Source of the DNA: Actinokineospora inagensis DSM 44258
GTDB lineage: Bacteria; Actinomycetota; Actinomycetes; Mycobacteriales; Pseudonocardiaceae
Length of the DNA stretch: 64,000 nt
Assembly (NCBI RefSeq): GCF_000482865.1
Contig: NZ_KI519516.1
Span: forward strand, 359,086 to 423,085
Direction of reading: 5' to 3'
Of this stretch, positions 15,577 through 23,261 are shown one piece after another (within the stretch, counting starts at the first letter, position 1; every line of letters starts with the position of its first letter). The position numbers and the translations under genes were made by a program. The notes below the pieces were generated by a model that was given only the letters and a program-made list of their open reading frames with translations, made no database searches and was not told where the DNA came from.

Positions 15577-17631
15577 GTGTCCCAGCAACAGTCCCCGGCC
15601 GTCGCAACCGCCGCGCGCGTGGTGGTGCAGGCGGGCACTACCGCTGGGGCCGCCGTCCGCGATGCCGGGCTGCCCGGCAAGGGGCCGGACGCCGTGGTCG
15701 TCGTGCGCGATCCCGAAGGCGGGCTGCGCGACCTGTCCTGGTCGCCCACCGCCGATGTCGAGGTCGAGCCGGTCGCCGCGAACACCGGCGACGGCCGCTC
15801 GGTCATCCGGCACTCCACCGCGCACGTGCTCGCCCAGGCCGTGCAGCAGCAGTTCCCCGAGGCCAAGCTCGGCATCGGCCCGCCGGTGCGCGACGGCTTC
15901 TACTACGACTTCGCCGTCGACCGCCCGTTCACCCCGGAGGACCTGCAGGCGCTGGAGAAGCGCATGAAGGCCATCATCAAGGGCGCGCAGCGGTTCTCCC
16001 GCCGCGTGCTGGAGTCGGTCGACTCGGCCAAGCAGGAGCTGGCGGCCGAGCCGTTCAAGCTGGAACTGGTCGACATCAAGAGCGATGTCGACCCGAGCGA
16101 GGTCATGGAGGTCGGCGGCGGCGAGCTGACCATCTACGACAACCTCGACCCGCGCAGCGGCGAGCAGGTGTGGGGTGATTTGTGCCGTGGCCCGCACGTG
16201 CCGACCACCAAGCACATCCCCGCCTTCAAACTGACCAGGGTCGCCGCCGCCTACTGGCGCGGCAACGAGAAGAACCCGCAGTTGCAGCGCATCTACGGCA
16301 CCGCGTGGGAGTCGCAGGAGGCGCTCGACGCGCACCTGGAACTGATCGCCGAGGCCGAGCGGCGCGACCACCGCAAGCTCGGCACCGAGCTCGACCTGTT
16401 CAGCTTCCCGGACGAGATCGGCTCCGGCCTGGCCGTCTTCCACCCCAGGGGCGGCATCGTCCGCCGCGCCATGGAGGACTACTCGCGGCGCAGGCACGAG
16501 GAAGAGGGCTACGAGTTCGTCTACTCGCCGCACATCACCAAGGGCACCCTGTTCGAGACCTCCGGCCACCTCGACTGGTATCGCGACGGCATGTACCCGG
16601 CCATGCACCTCGACGCCGAGTACGACGACCAGGGCAAGGTCCGCAGGCCCGGCCAGGACTACTACCTCAAGCCGATGAACTGCCCGTTCCACGACCTGAT
16701 CTTCCGCTCCCGCGGCCGGTCGTACCGGGAGTTGCCGCTGCGCATGTTCGAGTTCGGCACCGTCTACCGCTACGAGAAGTCCGGCGTCATCCACGGCCTC
16801 ACCCGCGTGCGCGGCATGACCCAGGACGACGCGCACATCTTCTGCACCCCCGACCAGGTGCAGGAGGAGCTCAAGTCGCTGCTCACCTTCGTGCTCAACC
16901 TGCTGCGCGACTACGGCCTCGACGACTTCTACCTGGAACTGTCCACCCGCAACGACGAGAAGTACGTCGGCTCGGACGAGGTGTGGGAGAAGGCCACCGA
17001 GGCGCTGCGCGAGGCCGCCACCGACTCCGGCCTCGACCTGGTGCCCGACCCGGGCGGCGCCGCCTTCTACGGCCCCAAGATCTCCGTGCAGGCCCGCGAC
17101 GCGCTCGGCCGCACCTGGCAGATGTCCACCATCCAGTTGGACTTCAACCTGCCCGAGCGGTTCGAACTCGAGTACACCGCGGGCGACGGCACCCGCCAAC
17201 GCCCGGTGATGATCCACCGCGCCCTCTTCGGCTCCATCGAGCGCTTCTTCGGCGTCCTCACCGAGCACTACGCGGGCGCCTTCCCCGCCTGGCTCGCCCC
17301 CGTGCAGGCCGTCGGCATCCCCATCGCCGACGAGCACACCGACCACCTGCTCCAGGTCGCCAAGTCCCTGCGCGCCAAGGGCATCCGGGTCGAGGTCGAC
17401 ACCTCCGACGACCGCATGCAGAAGAAGATCCGCAACCACACCCTGCAGAAGGTCCCGTTCATGCTGGTGGCGGGCGGCAAGGACGTCGAGTCCGACTCGG
17501 TCTCCTTCCGCTTCCGCGACGGCTCCCAGCTCAACGGCGTCACCGTCGCCCGCGCGGTCGACGCCATCCACACCTGGGTGGCCCGCCGTGACAACACCTC
17601 CCCGTCCGCCGACACCTTCACGGTCGACTGA
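15577..17631 (+). CDS. thrS: threonine--tRNA ligase
   Basis: This 684-residue class II aminoacyl-tRNA synthetase charges tRNA-Thr. It has an N-terminal TGS domain (about 12-80), an editing domain with the HxxxH zinc motif ([12 protein letters not shown], near 85) and a catalytic core with MNCPFHD (zinc Cys). Also visible are [19 protein letters not shown] (motif 2) and [17 protein letters not shown] (motif 3), then an anticodon-binding domain from about 575. The GTG at 15577 follows GAGGAGCAG. It begins the conserved thrS-HIT-pgsA-patA-pimA block known from mycobacteria. A TAGCAT -10 candidate lies at 15497-15502. No T-box leader is evident. Confidence 0.97.
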   Translation: MSQQQSPAVATAARVVVQAGTTAGAAVRDAGLPGKGPDAVVVVRDPEGGLRDLSWSPTADVEVEPVAANTGDGRSVIRHSTAHVLAQAVQQQFPEAKLGIGPPVRDGFYYDFAVDRPFTPEDLQALEKRMKAIIKGAQRFSRRVLESVDSAKQELAAEPFKLELVDIKSDVDPSEVMEVGGGELTIYDNLDPRSGEQVWGDLCRGPHVPTTKHIPAFKLTRVAAAYWRGNEKNPQLQRIYGTAWESQEALDAHLELIAEAERRDHRKLGTELDLFSFPDEIGSGLAVFHPRGGIVRRAMEDYSRRRHEEEGYEFVYSPHITKGTLFETSGHLDWYRDGMYPAMHLDAEYDDQGKVRRPGQDYYLKPMNCPFHDLIFRSRGRSYRELPLRMFEFGTVYRYEKSGVIHGLTRVRGMTQDDAHIFCTPDQVQEELKSLLTFVLNLLRDYGLDDFYLELSTRNDEKYVGSDEVWEKATEALREAATDSGLDLVPDPGGAAFYGPKISVQARDALGRTWQMSTIQLDFNLPERFELEYTAGDGTRQRPVMIHRALFGSIERFFGVLTEHYAGAFPAWLAPVQAVGIPIADEHTDHLLQVAKSLRAKGIRVEVDTSDDRMQKKIRNHTLQKVPFMLVAGGKDVESDSVSFRFRDGSQLNGVTVARAVDAIHTWVARRDNTSPSADTFTVD

Positions 17632-17675
17632 CCACCGGGTGGTTCGGACCCGAGACCAGCGATCGCTGGGCGTGG

Positions 17676-17711
17676 CCCGGCGGCGGCCGACGGGGATGGG
17701 CCGCCGCCGGG
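17676..17711 (+). terminator. hairpin between thrS and HIT gene
   Basis: A perfect 13-bp stem, CCCGGCGGCGGCC (17676-17688) with GGCCGCCGCCGGG (17699-17711), has a 10-nt loop. It lies 45 nt after the thrS stop. It may terminate or attenuate transcription into the HIT gene, which starts 38 nt later. Confidence 0.7.
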
Positions 17712-17749
17712 AGGCGTGGGGTGTCACCCGGCGCCACTAGGATCGGGGC

Positions 17750-18301
17750 ATGGCTGGATCCGAGCGGGAACTCGTGCCCCAGGACGGGGTGGGGGTCGCC
17801 GACGCCCTGCAGCGGTTGTGGACTCCGCACCGGATGGCGTACATCCGGGGAGAGAACAAGCCGGAGGGGGAGAGCAGCTCGGGGTGCCCGTTCTGCGGGC
17901 TGACCAAGCTCGCCGACGCGGACGCGCTGATCGTCGCCCGAGGTGAGACGGTGTACGCGGTGCTCAACCTGTACCCGTACAACCCCGGTCACCTGATGGT
18001 CGTCCCGTACCGGCACGTCGCCGACTACACCGACCTCACCGACGCGGAGACCGACGAGCTCGCGCGGTTCACCCAGCGGGCGATGCGGGTCGGCCGGAAG
18101 GTCGCGGCGCCGCACGGGTTCAACATCGGGATGAACCAGGGCGTGGTCGCCGGTGCCGGGATCGCGGCGCACCTGCACCAGCACCTGGTGCCGCGCTGGG
18201 GCGGCGACGCCAACTTCATGCCGGTCATCGGGCACACCAAGGTCCTGCCGCAGTTGCTCGGCGAGACCCGCGCCCTGCTCGCCGACGCCTGGACCGACTG
18301 A
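17750..18301 (+). CDS. HIT-family protein, AP4A phosphorylase-like
   Basis: This 183-residue enzyme belongs to the histidine triad superfamily. The catalytic triad HLHQHLVPRW lies near 147-156, preceded by NPGHLMVVPYRHV. A zinc CPFC pair (residues about 45-48) makes it match the Rv2613c-type diadenosine tetraphosphate phosphorylase, which phosphorolytically cleaves Ap4A to ATP and ADP. The position after thrS is conserved in actinobacteria, and class II synthetases make Ap4A, which may explain the linkage (inference). The ATG at 17750 has no strong ribosome binding site but gives the family N-terminus. Confidence 0.92.
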   Translation: MAGSERELVPQDGVGVADALQRLWTPHRMAYIRGENKPEGESSSGCPFCGLTKLADADALIVARGETVYAVLNLYPYNPGHLMVVPYRHVADYTDLTDAETDELARFTQRAMRVGRKVAAPHGFNIGMNQGVVAGAGIAAHLHQHLVPRWGGDANFMPVIGHTKVLPQLLGETRALLADAWTD

Positions 18302-18340
18302 GACCAGGACCGGACTGGCACCAGGACCGGGACCGACCCG

Positions 18341-18371
18341 GGCCGGGTGGTCCGGCGTGGACCACCCGGCC
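18341..18371. terminator. bidirectional hairpin terminator
   Basis: A perfect 13-bp stem, GGCCGGGTGGTCC (18341-18353) with GGACCACCCGGCC (18359-18371), has a 5-nt loop. It lies between the convergent HIT (+) and YceI (-) genes. Confidence 0.85.
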
Positions 18372-18380
18372 GGGGGTGGG

Positions 18381-18932
18381 TCAGCCCTGGCGGAGGACGG
18401 CCTCCAGCTCGATGTGGACGTTGATCTTGTCGCCGACCACGGCGATGCCGTTCTGCACGCCCTCGAAGTTCACCCCGAACTCGCGCCGGTTGATCTCGGT
18501 CTGCGCGGAGAAGCCGACCCGGGTGCCGCCGTACGGGTCCGGGCCGAAGCCGTTGAGCTCGAAGCGCAGCGGCACCGACTTGGTGACGCCCTTGAGGGTC
18601 AGTTCGCCGTCGAGCACGTAGTCGTCGCCGTCGGCGCGCACGCCGGTGGCGGTGTAGGTGAGCTCCGGGTAGGTCTCGACCTCGAAGAAGTCGGCCGAGC
18701 GCAGGTGGCCGTCGCGCTGCTCGTTGTGGGTGTTGATGGTGTTCAGGTCGATGGCGACCCGCACCGACGACGCCGCCGGGTCCTCGGTGGTGACGATCTC
18801 GCCGCTGACGCCGTCGAAGCGGCCCTTGACCTTGCTGACCACCATGTGCCGCACGGTGAAGCCGACGTCCGAGTGGACGGGGTCGATGTCCCACGTGCCC
18901 GCGACGAACCCGGGGAGCTGGGCGAAGCTCAT
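18381..18932 (-). CDS. YceI-family lipocalin-like protein
   Basis: This 183-residue beta-barrel protein of the YceI family is expected to bind polyisoprenoid-type lipids. The signature GTWDIDPVHSDVGFTVRHM opens the protein, LTLKGVTKSVPLRFELNGFG lies mid-barrel, and EFGVNFEGVQNGIAVVGDKI near the C-terminus. There is no signal peptide, so unlike E. coli YceI this form is cytoplasmic. It is divergent to a MarR-family gene across 81 bp with two matched inverted repeats, so MarR control is likely. Some YceI proteins respond to stress (family knowledge). Confidence 0.93.
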   Translation of the reverse strand: MSFAQLPGFVAGTWDIDPVHSDVGFTVRHMVVSKVKGRFDGVSGEIVTTEDPAASSVRVAIDLNTINTHNEQRDGHLRSADFFEVETYPELTYTATGVRADGDDYVLDGELTLKGVTKSVPLRFELNGFGPDPYGGTRVGFSAQTEINRREFGVNFEGVQNGIAVVGDKINVHIELEAVLRQG

Positions 18933-18950
18933 GTTGTCTCCTCAAACCGG

Positions 18951-18997
18951 TTGAACACTCAATCGAAATCCTACGCCGAGCAAGTTGAGAGTTCAAC
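18951..18997. promoter_or_regulatory. twin MarR-type operators TTGA-N4-TCAA
   Basis: Two sites of the same form occupy the 81-bp YceI/MarR divergent region: TTGAACACTCAA (18951-18962) and GTTGAGAGTTCAAC (18984-18997). Their centres are 34 bp apart, close to three helical turns. Assignment to the adjacent MarR protein is inferred from position and symmetry. Confidence 0.65.
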
Positions 18998-19013
18998 CAG
19001 TAGACTCGAGGGC

Positions 19014-19502
19014 ATGGACGAACCGCGCTGGCTCACCGACGCCGAGCAGGACGTGTGGCGCACTTTCGTCACCATGCTGGGTGCCCTCGGCGACCACATG
19101 GACCGCCAGTTGCAGCGCGACTCGTCGATGCCCTACACGTACTACGAGATCCTGGTCGTGCTCTCCCACGCGCCCAACCGCATGCTGCGGATGAGCGAAC
19201 TGGCGGGCCTGCGCGGGTCCAGCCGCAGCAGGCTCTCGCACGCGGTCGCCCGGCTGGAGGCCCAGGGGTGGGTCGAACGCCGCGAGTGCCCGACCGACAA
19301 GCGCGGCTCGCTGGCCGTGCTCACCGACGCCGGTTTCGCCGCGCTCGCCGCTGCCGCGCCCGGTCACGTCACCACCGTACGCGAGGCCGTGTTCGACCGC
19401 CTGTCCCCGGAACAGGTCCGCGACCTGGGCCGGATCAGCGCCGCCATCCTGGACGGACTCGACCCGGACAAGACGCTGCCCGGCTGCCGCGAACTGGGCT
19501 GA
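19014..19502 (+). CDS. MarR-family transcriptional regulator
   Basis: This 162-residue winged-helix regulator has LTDAEQDVWRTFV at the N-terminus (dimer helix). The DNA-binding helix LAGLRGSSRSRLSHAVARLE and the wing VERRECPTDKRGSLAVLTDAG are near residues 65-110. MarR proteins usually repress adjacent genes and release DNA on binding phenolic or oxidised ligands. The ATG at 19014 follows CTCGAGGGC. It is divergent to yceI with the twin operators between. It is followed by the PIM operon after 85 nt, which probably has its own promoter. Confidence 0.93.
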   Translation: MDEPRWLTDAEQDVWRTFVTMLGALGDHMDRQLQRDSSMPYTYYEILVVLSHAPNRMLRMSELAGLRGSSRSRLSHAVARLEAQGWVERRECPTDKRGSLAVLTDAGFAALAAAAPGHVTTVREAVFDRLSPEQVRDLGRISAAILDGLDPDKTLPGCRELG

Positions 19503-19587
19503 GCGGCGGTCGGCGCGGGGAGCGCGACCGGCTGCGGTTAGGCTGCGCTGGCCAGGTCGTCCCGCGTTAGGTGCGTCTCACAGCCCC

Positions 19588-20211
19588 ATGCTCAACATCT
19601 TCGCCCGCGCCTCCGTCTCGCGCGTCACCGATCCGATCGGGGCGCGGCTGGTGCGCATCGGGCTCACCCCGAACGCCGTCACCGTGCTGGGCACCGCAGG
19701 GGCGGTCGCCGGTTCGCTGTGGCTGTTCCCGCTCGGCCACCTGCTCGCGGGCACCCTGGTCGTGTGGGGCTTCGCCATGTTCGACCTGCTCGACGGCGCC
19801 ATGGCCCGGTCGCGGGGCGGTGGTACCCGCTACGGCGCGGTGCTGGACGCGACCTGCGACCGCATCGCCGACGGTGCCCTGTTCTGCGGCATCACCTGGT
19901 ACCTGTTCGACGTCGGCGACCGGACCACGGTCGTCGCCGCGCTGATCTGCCTGGTGCTCGCCCAGGTCGTGTCCTACATCAAGGCGCGCGCCGAGGCCAC
20001 CGGCCTGGACGCGGACGGCGGCCTGGTCGAGCGCGCCGAGCGGCTGATCATCACCCTGGTCGGCGCCGGGCTGTCCGGGATGGGGGTGCCGCACGCGCTG
20101 CCGGTGGCGCTGTGGCTGCTGGCCGCGGGCTCGGTGATCACCGCGTTGCAGCGGCTGCTGGCCGTGCGCCGCTCGGCCGAGGCGGCGCCGGTACCGGAGA
20201 AGACGCCGTGA
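19588..20211 (+). CDS. pgsA: phosphatidylinositol phosphate synthase (CDP-alcohol phosphotransferase)
   Basis: This 207-residue membrane enzyme joins CDP-diacylglycerol and inositol-1-phosphate to make phosphatidylinositol phosphate, the entry to phosphatidylinositol mannosides. The CDP-alcohol phosphotransferase motif is intact (D-G-A-M-A-R, then eight residues, G-x3-D-x3-D: DGAMARSRGGGTRYGAVLD, residues about 67-85). About five to six membrane helices surround it. It is first in the order pgsA-patA-pimA as in Mycobacterium (Rv2612c-Rv2610c). Its TGA overlaps the GTG of the next gene, so the two are translationally coupled. Confidence 0.95.
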   Translation: MLNIFARASVSRVTDPIGARLVRIGLTPNAVTVLGTAGAVAGSLWLFPLGHLLAGTLVVWGFAMFDLLDGAMARSRGGGTRYGAVLDATCDRIADGALFCGITWYLFDVGDRTTVVAALICLVLAQVVSYIKARAEATGLDADGGLVERAERLIITLVGAGLSGMGVPHALPVALWLLAAGSVITALQRLLAVRRSAEAAPVPEKTP

Positions 20212-21119
20212 GCTGGGGAGATCGGCTGCAGGCCGGGGGCTACGGCCTGGGGTGGCGGCTGGTCCGCGCCCTGCCCGAGAAGACGGCCGCCGCGCTGTTC
20301 CAGGTCGGAGCCGACTTCGCCGCCCGGCGTGGTGGCGGTGGTGTGCGGCAGTTGCGGGCGAACCTGGCGAGGGTCGTGCCCAAGGCGGGTCCGTCCGAGT
20401 TGGACGACCTGGTGCGGCAAGCCATGCGCTCTTACGCCCGCTACTGGCTGGAGGCGTTCCGCCTACCGAGCATGGATCTCCGTGCGATCCACAGTGAGAT
20501 CGACGCGACCATCATCGGCAAGCACTACATCGCGGCCGCGCTCGAAGAGGGCCGGGGCGCGGTGATGGCGCTGTCGCACTCGGGTAACTGGGACGCGGCC
20601 GGTGTGTGGATGGTCGGCGAGCACGGCTCGTTCACCACCGTGGTCGAGCGTTTAAAGCCGGACTCGCTGTACGACAAGTTCGTCGCCTACCGCGAGTCGC
20701 TCGGTTTTGAGGTCGTCCCGGCGACCGGTGGCGATAAGAACCCCGCGGTCGTCCTGGCGGAGCGGCTGCGGCAGAACAAGCTCGTCTGCCTGCTCGCCGA
20801 CCGCGACCTGACCCCGGCGGGTATCCCGGTCACCTTCTTCGGCGAGCAGACGAAGATGCCCGGCGGCCCGGCCTACTTGGCCGCGCGCACCGGCGCCGTC
20901 CTCCTCCCCGCGGGCACCTGGTTCAACGACGGCGGTTGGGTGGTCCGTATCCACCCCCCAGTCAAGGTCGACGGCGTGCGCGGGGTACCGGCCGCCACCC
21001 AGGTCCTCGCCGACACGCTCGCCGCGGACATCAGCGCGCATCCCGCCGACTGGCACATGCTGCAGAAACTCTGGCTCGCCGACCTGCCCGACGCCCAGCA
21101 GCCGAAGCGTGCTCGCTGA
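20208..21119 (+). CDS. phosphatidylinositol mannoside acyltransferase (PatA-type)
   Basis: This 303-residue enzyme of the LpxL/HtrB acyltransferase family corresponds to mycobacterial Rv2611c, which acylates the mannose of PIM. The catalytic HxxxxD motif is seen in MALSHSGNWDAAG (His near 127, Asp near 132). LLADRDLTPAGIPVTFFG and the substrate-site segment MPGGPAYLA follow. The GTG start overlaps the pgsA stop (GTGA). One leucine codon is TTA (20652-20654), unusual for a core gene in a high-GC actinomycete. It is followed 43 nt later by pimA. Confidence 0.92.
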   Translation: MSWGDRLQAGGYGLGWRLVRALPEKTAAALFQVGADFAARRGGGGVRQLRANLARVVPKAGPSELDDLVRQAMRSYARYWLEAFRLPSMDLRAIHSEIDATIIGKHYIAAALEEGRGAVMALSHSGNWDAAGVWMVGEHGSFTTVVERLKPDSLYDKFVAYRESLGFEVVPATGGDKNPAVVLAERLRQNKLVCLLADRDLTPAGIPVTFFGEQTKMPGGPAYLAARTGAVLLPAGTWFNDGGWVVRIHPPVKVDGVRGVPAATQVLADTLAADISAHPADWHMLQKLWLADLPDAQQPKRAR

Positions 21120-21162
21120 GTCGGGGACGACGCCGGGGTGGGGAAGGGTGGTGGGAGAAAGT

Positions 21163-22296
21163 ATGCACAGAATCGGTATCGTCTGTCCGTACTCGTTTGA
21201 TGTTCCGGGCGGCGTCCAGGCGCACGTGCTCGACCTGGCTCGGGCGTTGCGCGGGCTCGGTCACGAGGTGGACGTGCTCGCCCCCGCCGACGAGGACACC
21301 CCGCTGCCCGACTTCGTGCACCCCGCCGGCCGCGCCCTGGGCATCCCGTACAACGGTTCGGTGGCCCGGCTCTCGTTCGGCCCGGTGTCCTACGCCCGGG
21401 TCCGGCGCTGGGTCCGCGACCACGACTTCGACGTGCTGCACCTGCACGAGCCGGTCGCGCCGAGCCTGTCCATGCTGGCGCTGATGGTGGCCGACGGCCC
21501 GATCGTGGCGACCTTCCACACCTCGACGCCGCGCTCGCGGGCGCTGAGCGCGTTCCAGTCGGTGCTGCAGCCGTTCCTGGAGAAGATCACCGCGCGGATC
21601 GCGGTGTCCGTGCTGGCCCGGCGGGTCCAGGTCGAACACCTCGGCGGGGACGCGGTCGAGATCCCCAACGGGGTCGACGTCGGCTTCTTCCGCGACGCCC
21701 AGCCGCTGCCCGGGTATCCGCGCCAGGGCGGGACGGTCGGTTTCGTCGGCCGCTACGACGAGCCGCGCAAGGGCATGCCGGTCCTGCTCAACGCGCTGAA
21801 GCTGCTCGTCGACGACCTGCCCGACTTGCGGCTCGTCGTCGTCGGTAGGGGCAACGAGAACGAGCTCCGCCGCGCCGCAGGGTCCCGCTTAGCGCCTCGG
21901 ATCGATCTACTTGGGTCGGTCGACGACGCCGACAAGGCTCGCATGCTCAGCAGCGTGGACGTCTACTGCGCCCCCAACCTCGGCGGGGAGAGCTTCGGCA
22001 TCATCCTCACCGAGGCCATGTCCGCCGGGACCACCGTCGTCGCCAGTGATCTCGACGCCTTCCGCCGGGTCCTCGACGACGGCCGCGCGGGCGTCCTCAC
22101 CCGCGTCGGCGATCCCCGTTCGCTCGCCGAGGGCATCAAAGCGGCGCTGGCCGATGACACCTATCGGGCGACCTTGGCCGCGGAGGCGTCCCGCCGGGTC
22201 GCCGTGTTCGACTGGTCGGTGGTGGCCGCCCAGGTCCTGCGCGTCTACGAGCAGGCCATCGCCGCCGACCCGCGAGCGGTCGGGGAGGTGTCGTGA
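21163..22296 (+). CDS. pimA: phosphatidyl-myo-inositol alpha-mannosyltransferase
   Basis: This 377-residue GT4-family, GT-B fold glycosyltransferase moves mannose from GDP-mannose to the inositol of phosphatidylinositol on the inner face of the membrane. The N-terminus matches PimA (IGIVCPYSFDVPGGVQAHV). GFVGRYDEPRKGMPVLLNAL and the EX7E-type GGESFGIILTEAMSAG donor site are present. The ATG at 21163 follows a GGGAGAAAG ribosome site. One leucine codon is TTA (21889-21891). PimA is essential in mycobacteria, so decoding of TTA may be needed during growth here (inference). Confidence 0.96.
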   Translation: MHRIGIVCPYSFDVPGGVQAHVLDLARALRGLGHEVDVLAPADEDTPLPDFVHPAGRALGIPYNGSVARLSFGPVSYARVRRWVRDHDFDVLHLHEPVAPSLSMLALMVADGPIVATFHTSTPRSRALSAFQSVLQPFLEKITARIAVSVLARRVQVEHLGGDAVEIPNGVDVGFFRDAQPLPGYPRQGGTVGFVGRYDEPRKGMPVLLNALKLLVDDLPDLRLVVVGRGNENELRRAAGSRLAPRIDLLGSVDDADKARMLSSVDVYCAPNLGGESFGIILTEAMSAGTTVVASDLDAFRRVLDDGRAGVLTRVGDPRSLAEGIKAALADDTYRATLAAEASRRVAVFDWSVVAAQVLRVYEQAIAADPRAVGEVS

Positions 22297-23261
22297 TCTC
22301 CTGGATCGTGGCCGCCGCGATCGTCGTGGTGGTGTTCGCGGGGAGTTGGCTGGTGGCCATGGCCAACCGGCTGGACCGGCTGCACGTGCGCACCGACGCG
22401 GCGTGGGCGGCCTTGGACGCCGCGTTGGCCCGCCGCGCCGTGGTCGCCCGCGCGGTGTCCGGGGTGGTCGACCCGGGGGCGGGTGACCGGCTGCGGGTGC
22501 TGGCCGACCGCGCCGAGCACGCCACCCGACCGGACCGCGAGTCCGCCGAGAACGCGTTGACCCGCGAACTCGCCGCCGTCGACCGCCAAGACCTCGCGCT
22601 GGCCCTGGTCACCGAGGTGGTCGACGCCGAGCAGCGGGTCATCATCGCCCGCCGCGTGCACAGCGACGCCGTCCGCGACACCCTCGTGCAACGCCGCCGC
22701 CGTCCTGTGCGGTGGTTCAAGCTCGCGGGTACCGCGCCCAGCCCGGAGTACTTGGAGATCGCCGAACCCTCCTCCTCCGACGACGCACCCAGCCCCCGCC
22801 CTTCCGCGCGGGTTGTCTTACTCGACGCGGACCACCGTGTCCTGTTGTTCCACGGCCACGACCCTGCCCGTCTCGGTGATACCTACTGGTTCACCCCCGG
22901 CGGCGGTGTCGAACCTGGCGAGGACCTGCGCACGGCGGCTCTTAGAGAATTGCGCGAAGAGACCGGCATAGCCCTGCCGGACGACGGTCTAACCGGCCCT
23001 GTGTGGCGTCGTCGCGTCCTGTTCAGCTTCGCGGGACGCACCTACGATGGTGAGGAGTGGTTCTTCCTCGCGCACCTCCCCGCCGGTTCCACAGTGGACA
23101 CCTCCGGTTTCACCGACCTGGAGTCCGCCACCATCGCCGAGCACCGCTGGTGGCCCGCCACCGACCTGCGGACCACCGGCGACACGGTCTACCCGGTCCA
23201 ACTGGCCGACCTGCTCCCCGAACTGTCCACATGGGACGGCGAACTGCGCCTGGTCCGCTAG
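22293..23261 (+). CDS. membrane-anchored Nudix hydrolase
   Basis: This 322-residue protein has an N-terminal membrane helix (ISWIVAAAIVVVVFAGSWLV, residues 2-21) and an alpha-helical, LemA-like region to about 150. A Nudix domain follows from about 165, with a complete box: GGGVEPGED, seven residues, then RELREETGI (residues about 206-230). It matches the layout of M. tuberculosis Rv2609c, which also follows pimA. Nudix enzymes cleave nucleoside diphosphate-linked compounds; a sugar nucleotide is a natural guess, given the GDP-mannose-using neighbour. The GTG start overlaps the pimA stop. One TTA codon is at 22818-22820. Its stop codon overlaps that of the convergent EF-G-like gene (CTAG). 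Confidence 0.88.
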   Translation: MISWIVAAAIVVVVFAGSWLVAMANRLDRLHVRTDAAWAALDAALARRAVVARAVSGVVDPGAGDRLRVLADRAEHATRPDRESAENALTRELAAVDRQDLALALVTEVVDAEQRVIIARRVHSDAVRDTLVQRRRRPVRWFKLAGTAPSPEYLEIAEPSSSDDAPSPRPSARVVLLDADHRVLLFHGHDPARLGDTYWFTPGGGVEPGEDLRTAALRELREETGIALPDDGLTGPVWRRRVLFSFAGRTYDGEEWFFLAHLPAGSTVDTSGFTDLESATIAEHRWWPATDLRTTGDTVYPVQLADLLPELSTWDGELRLVR

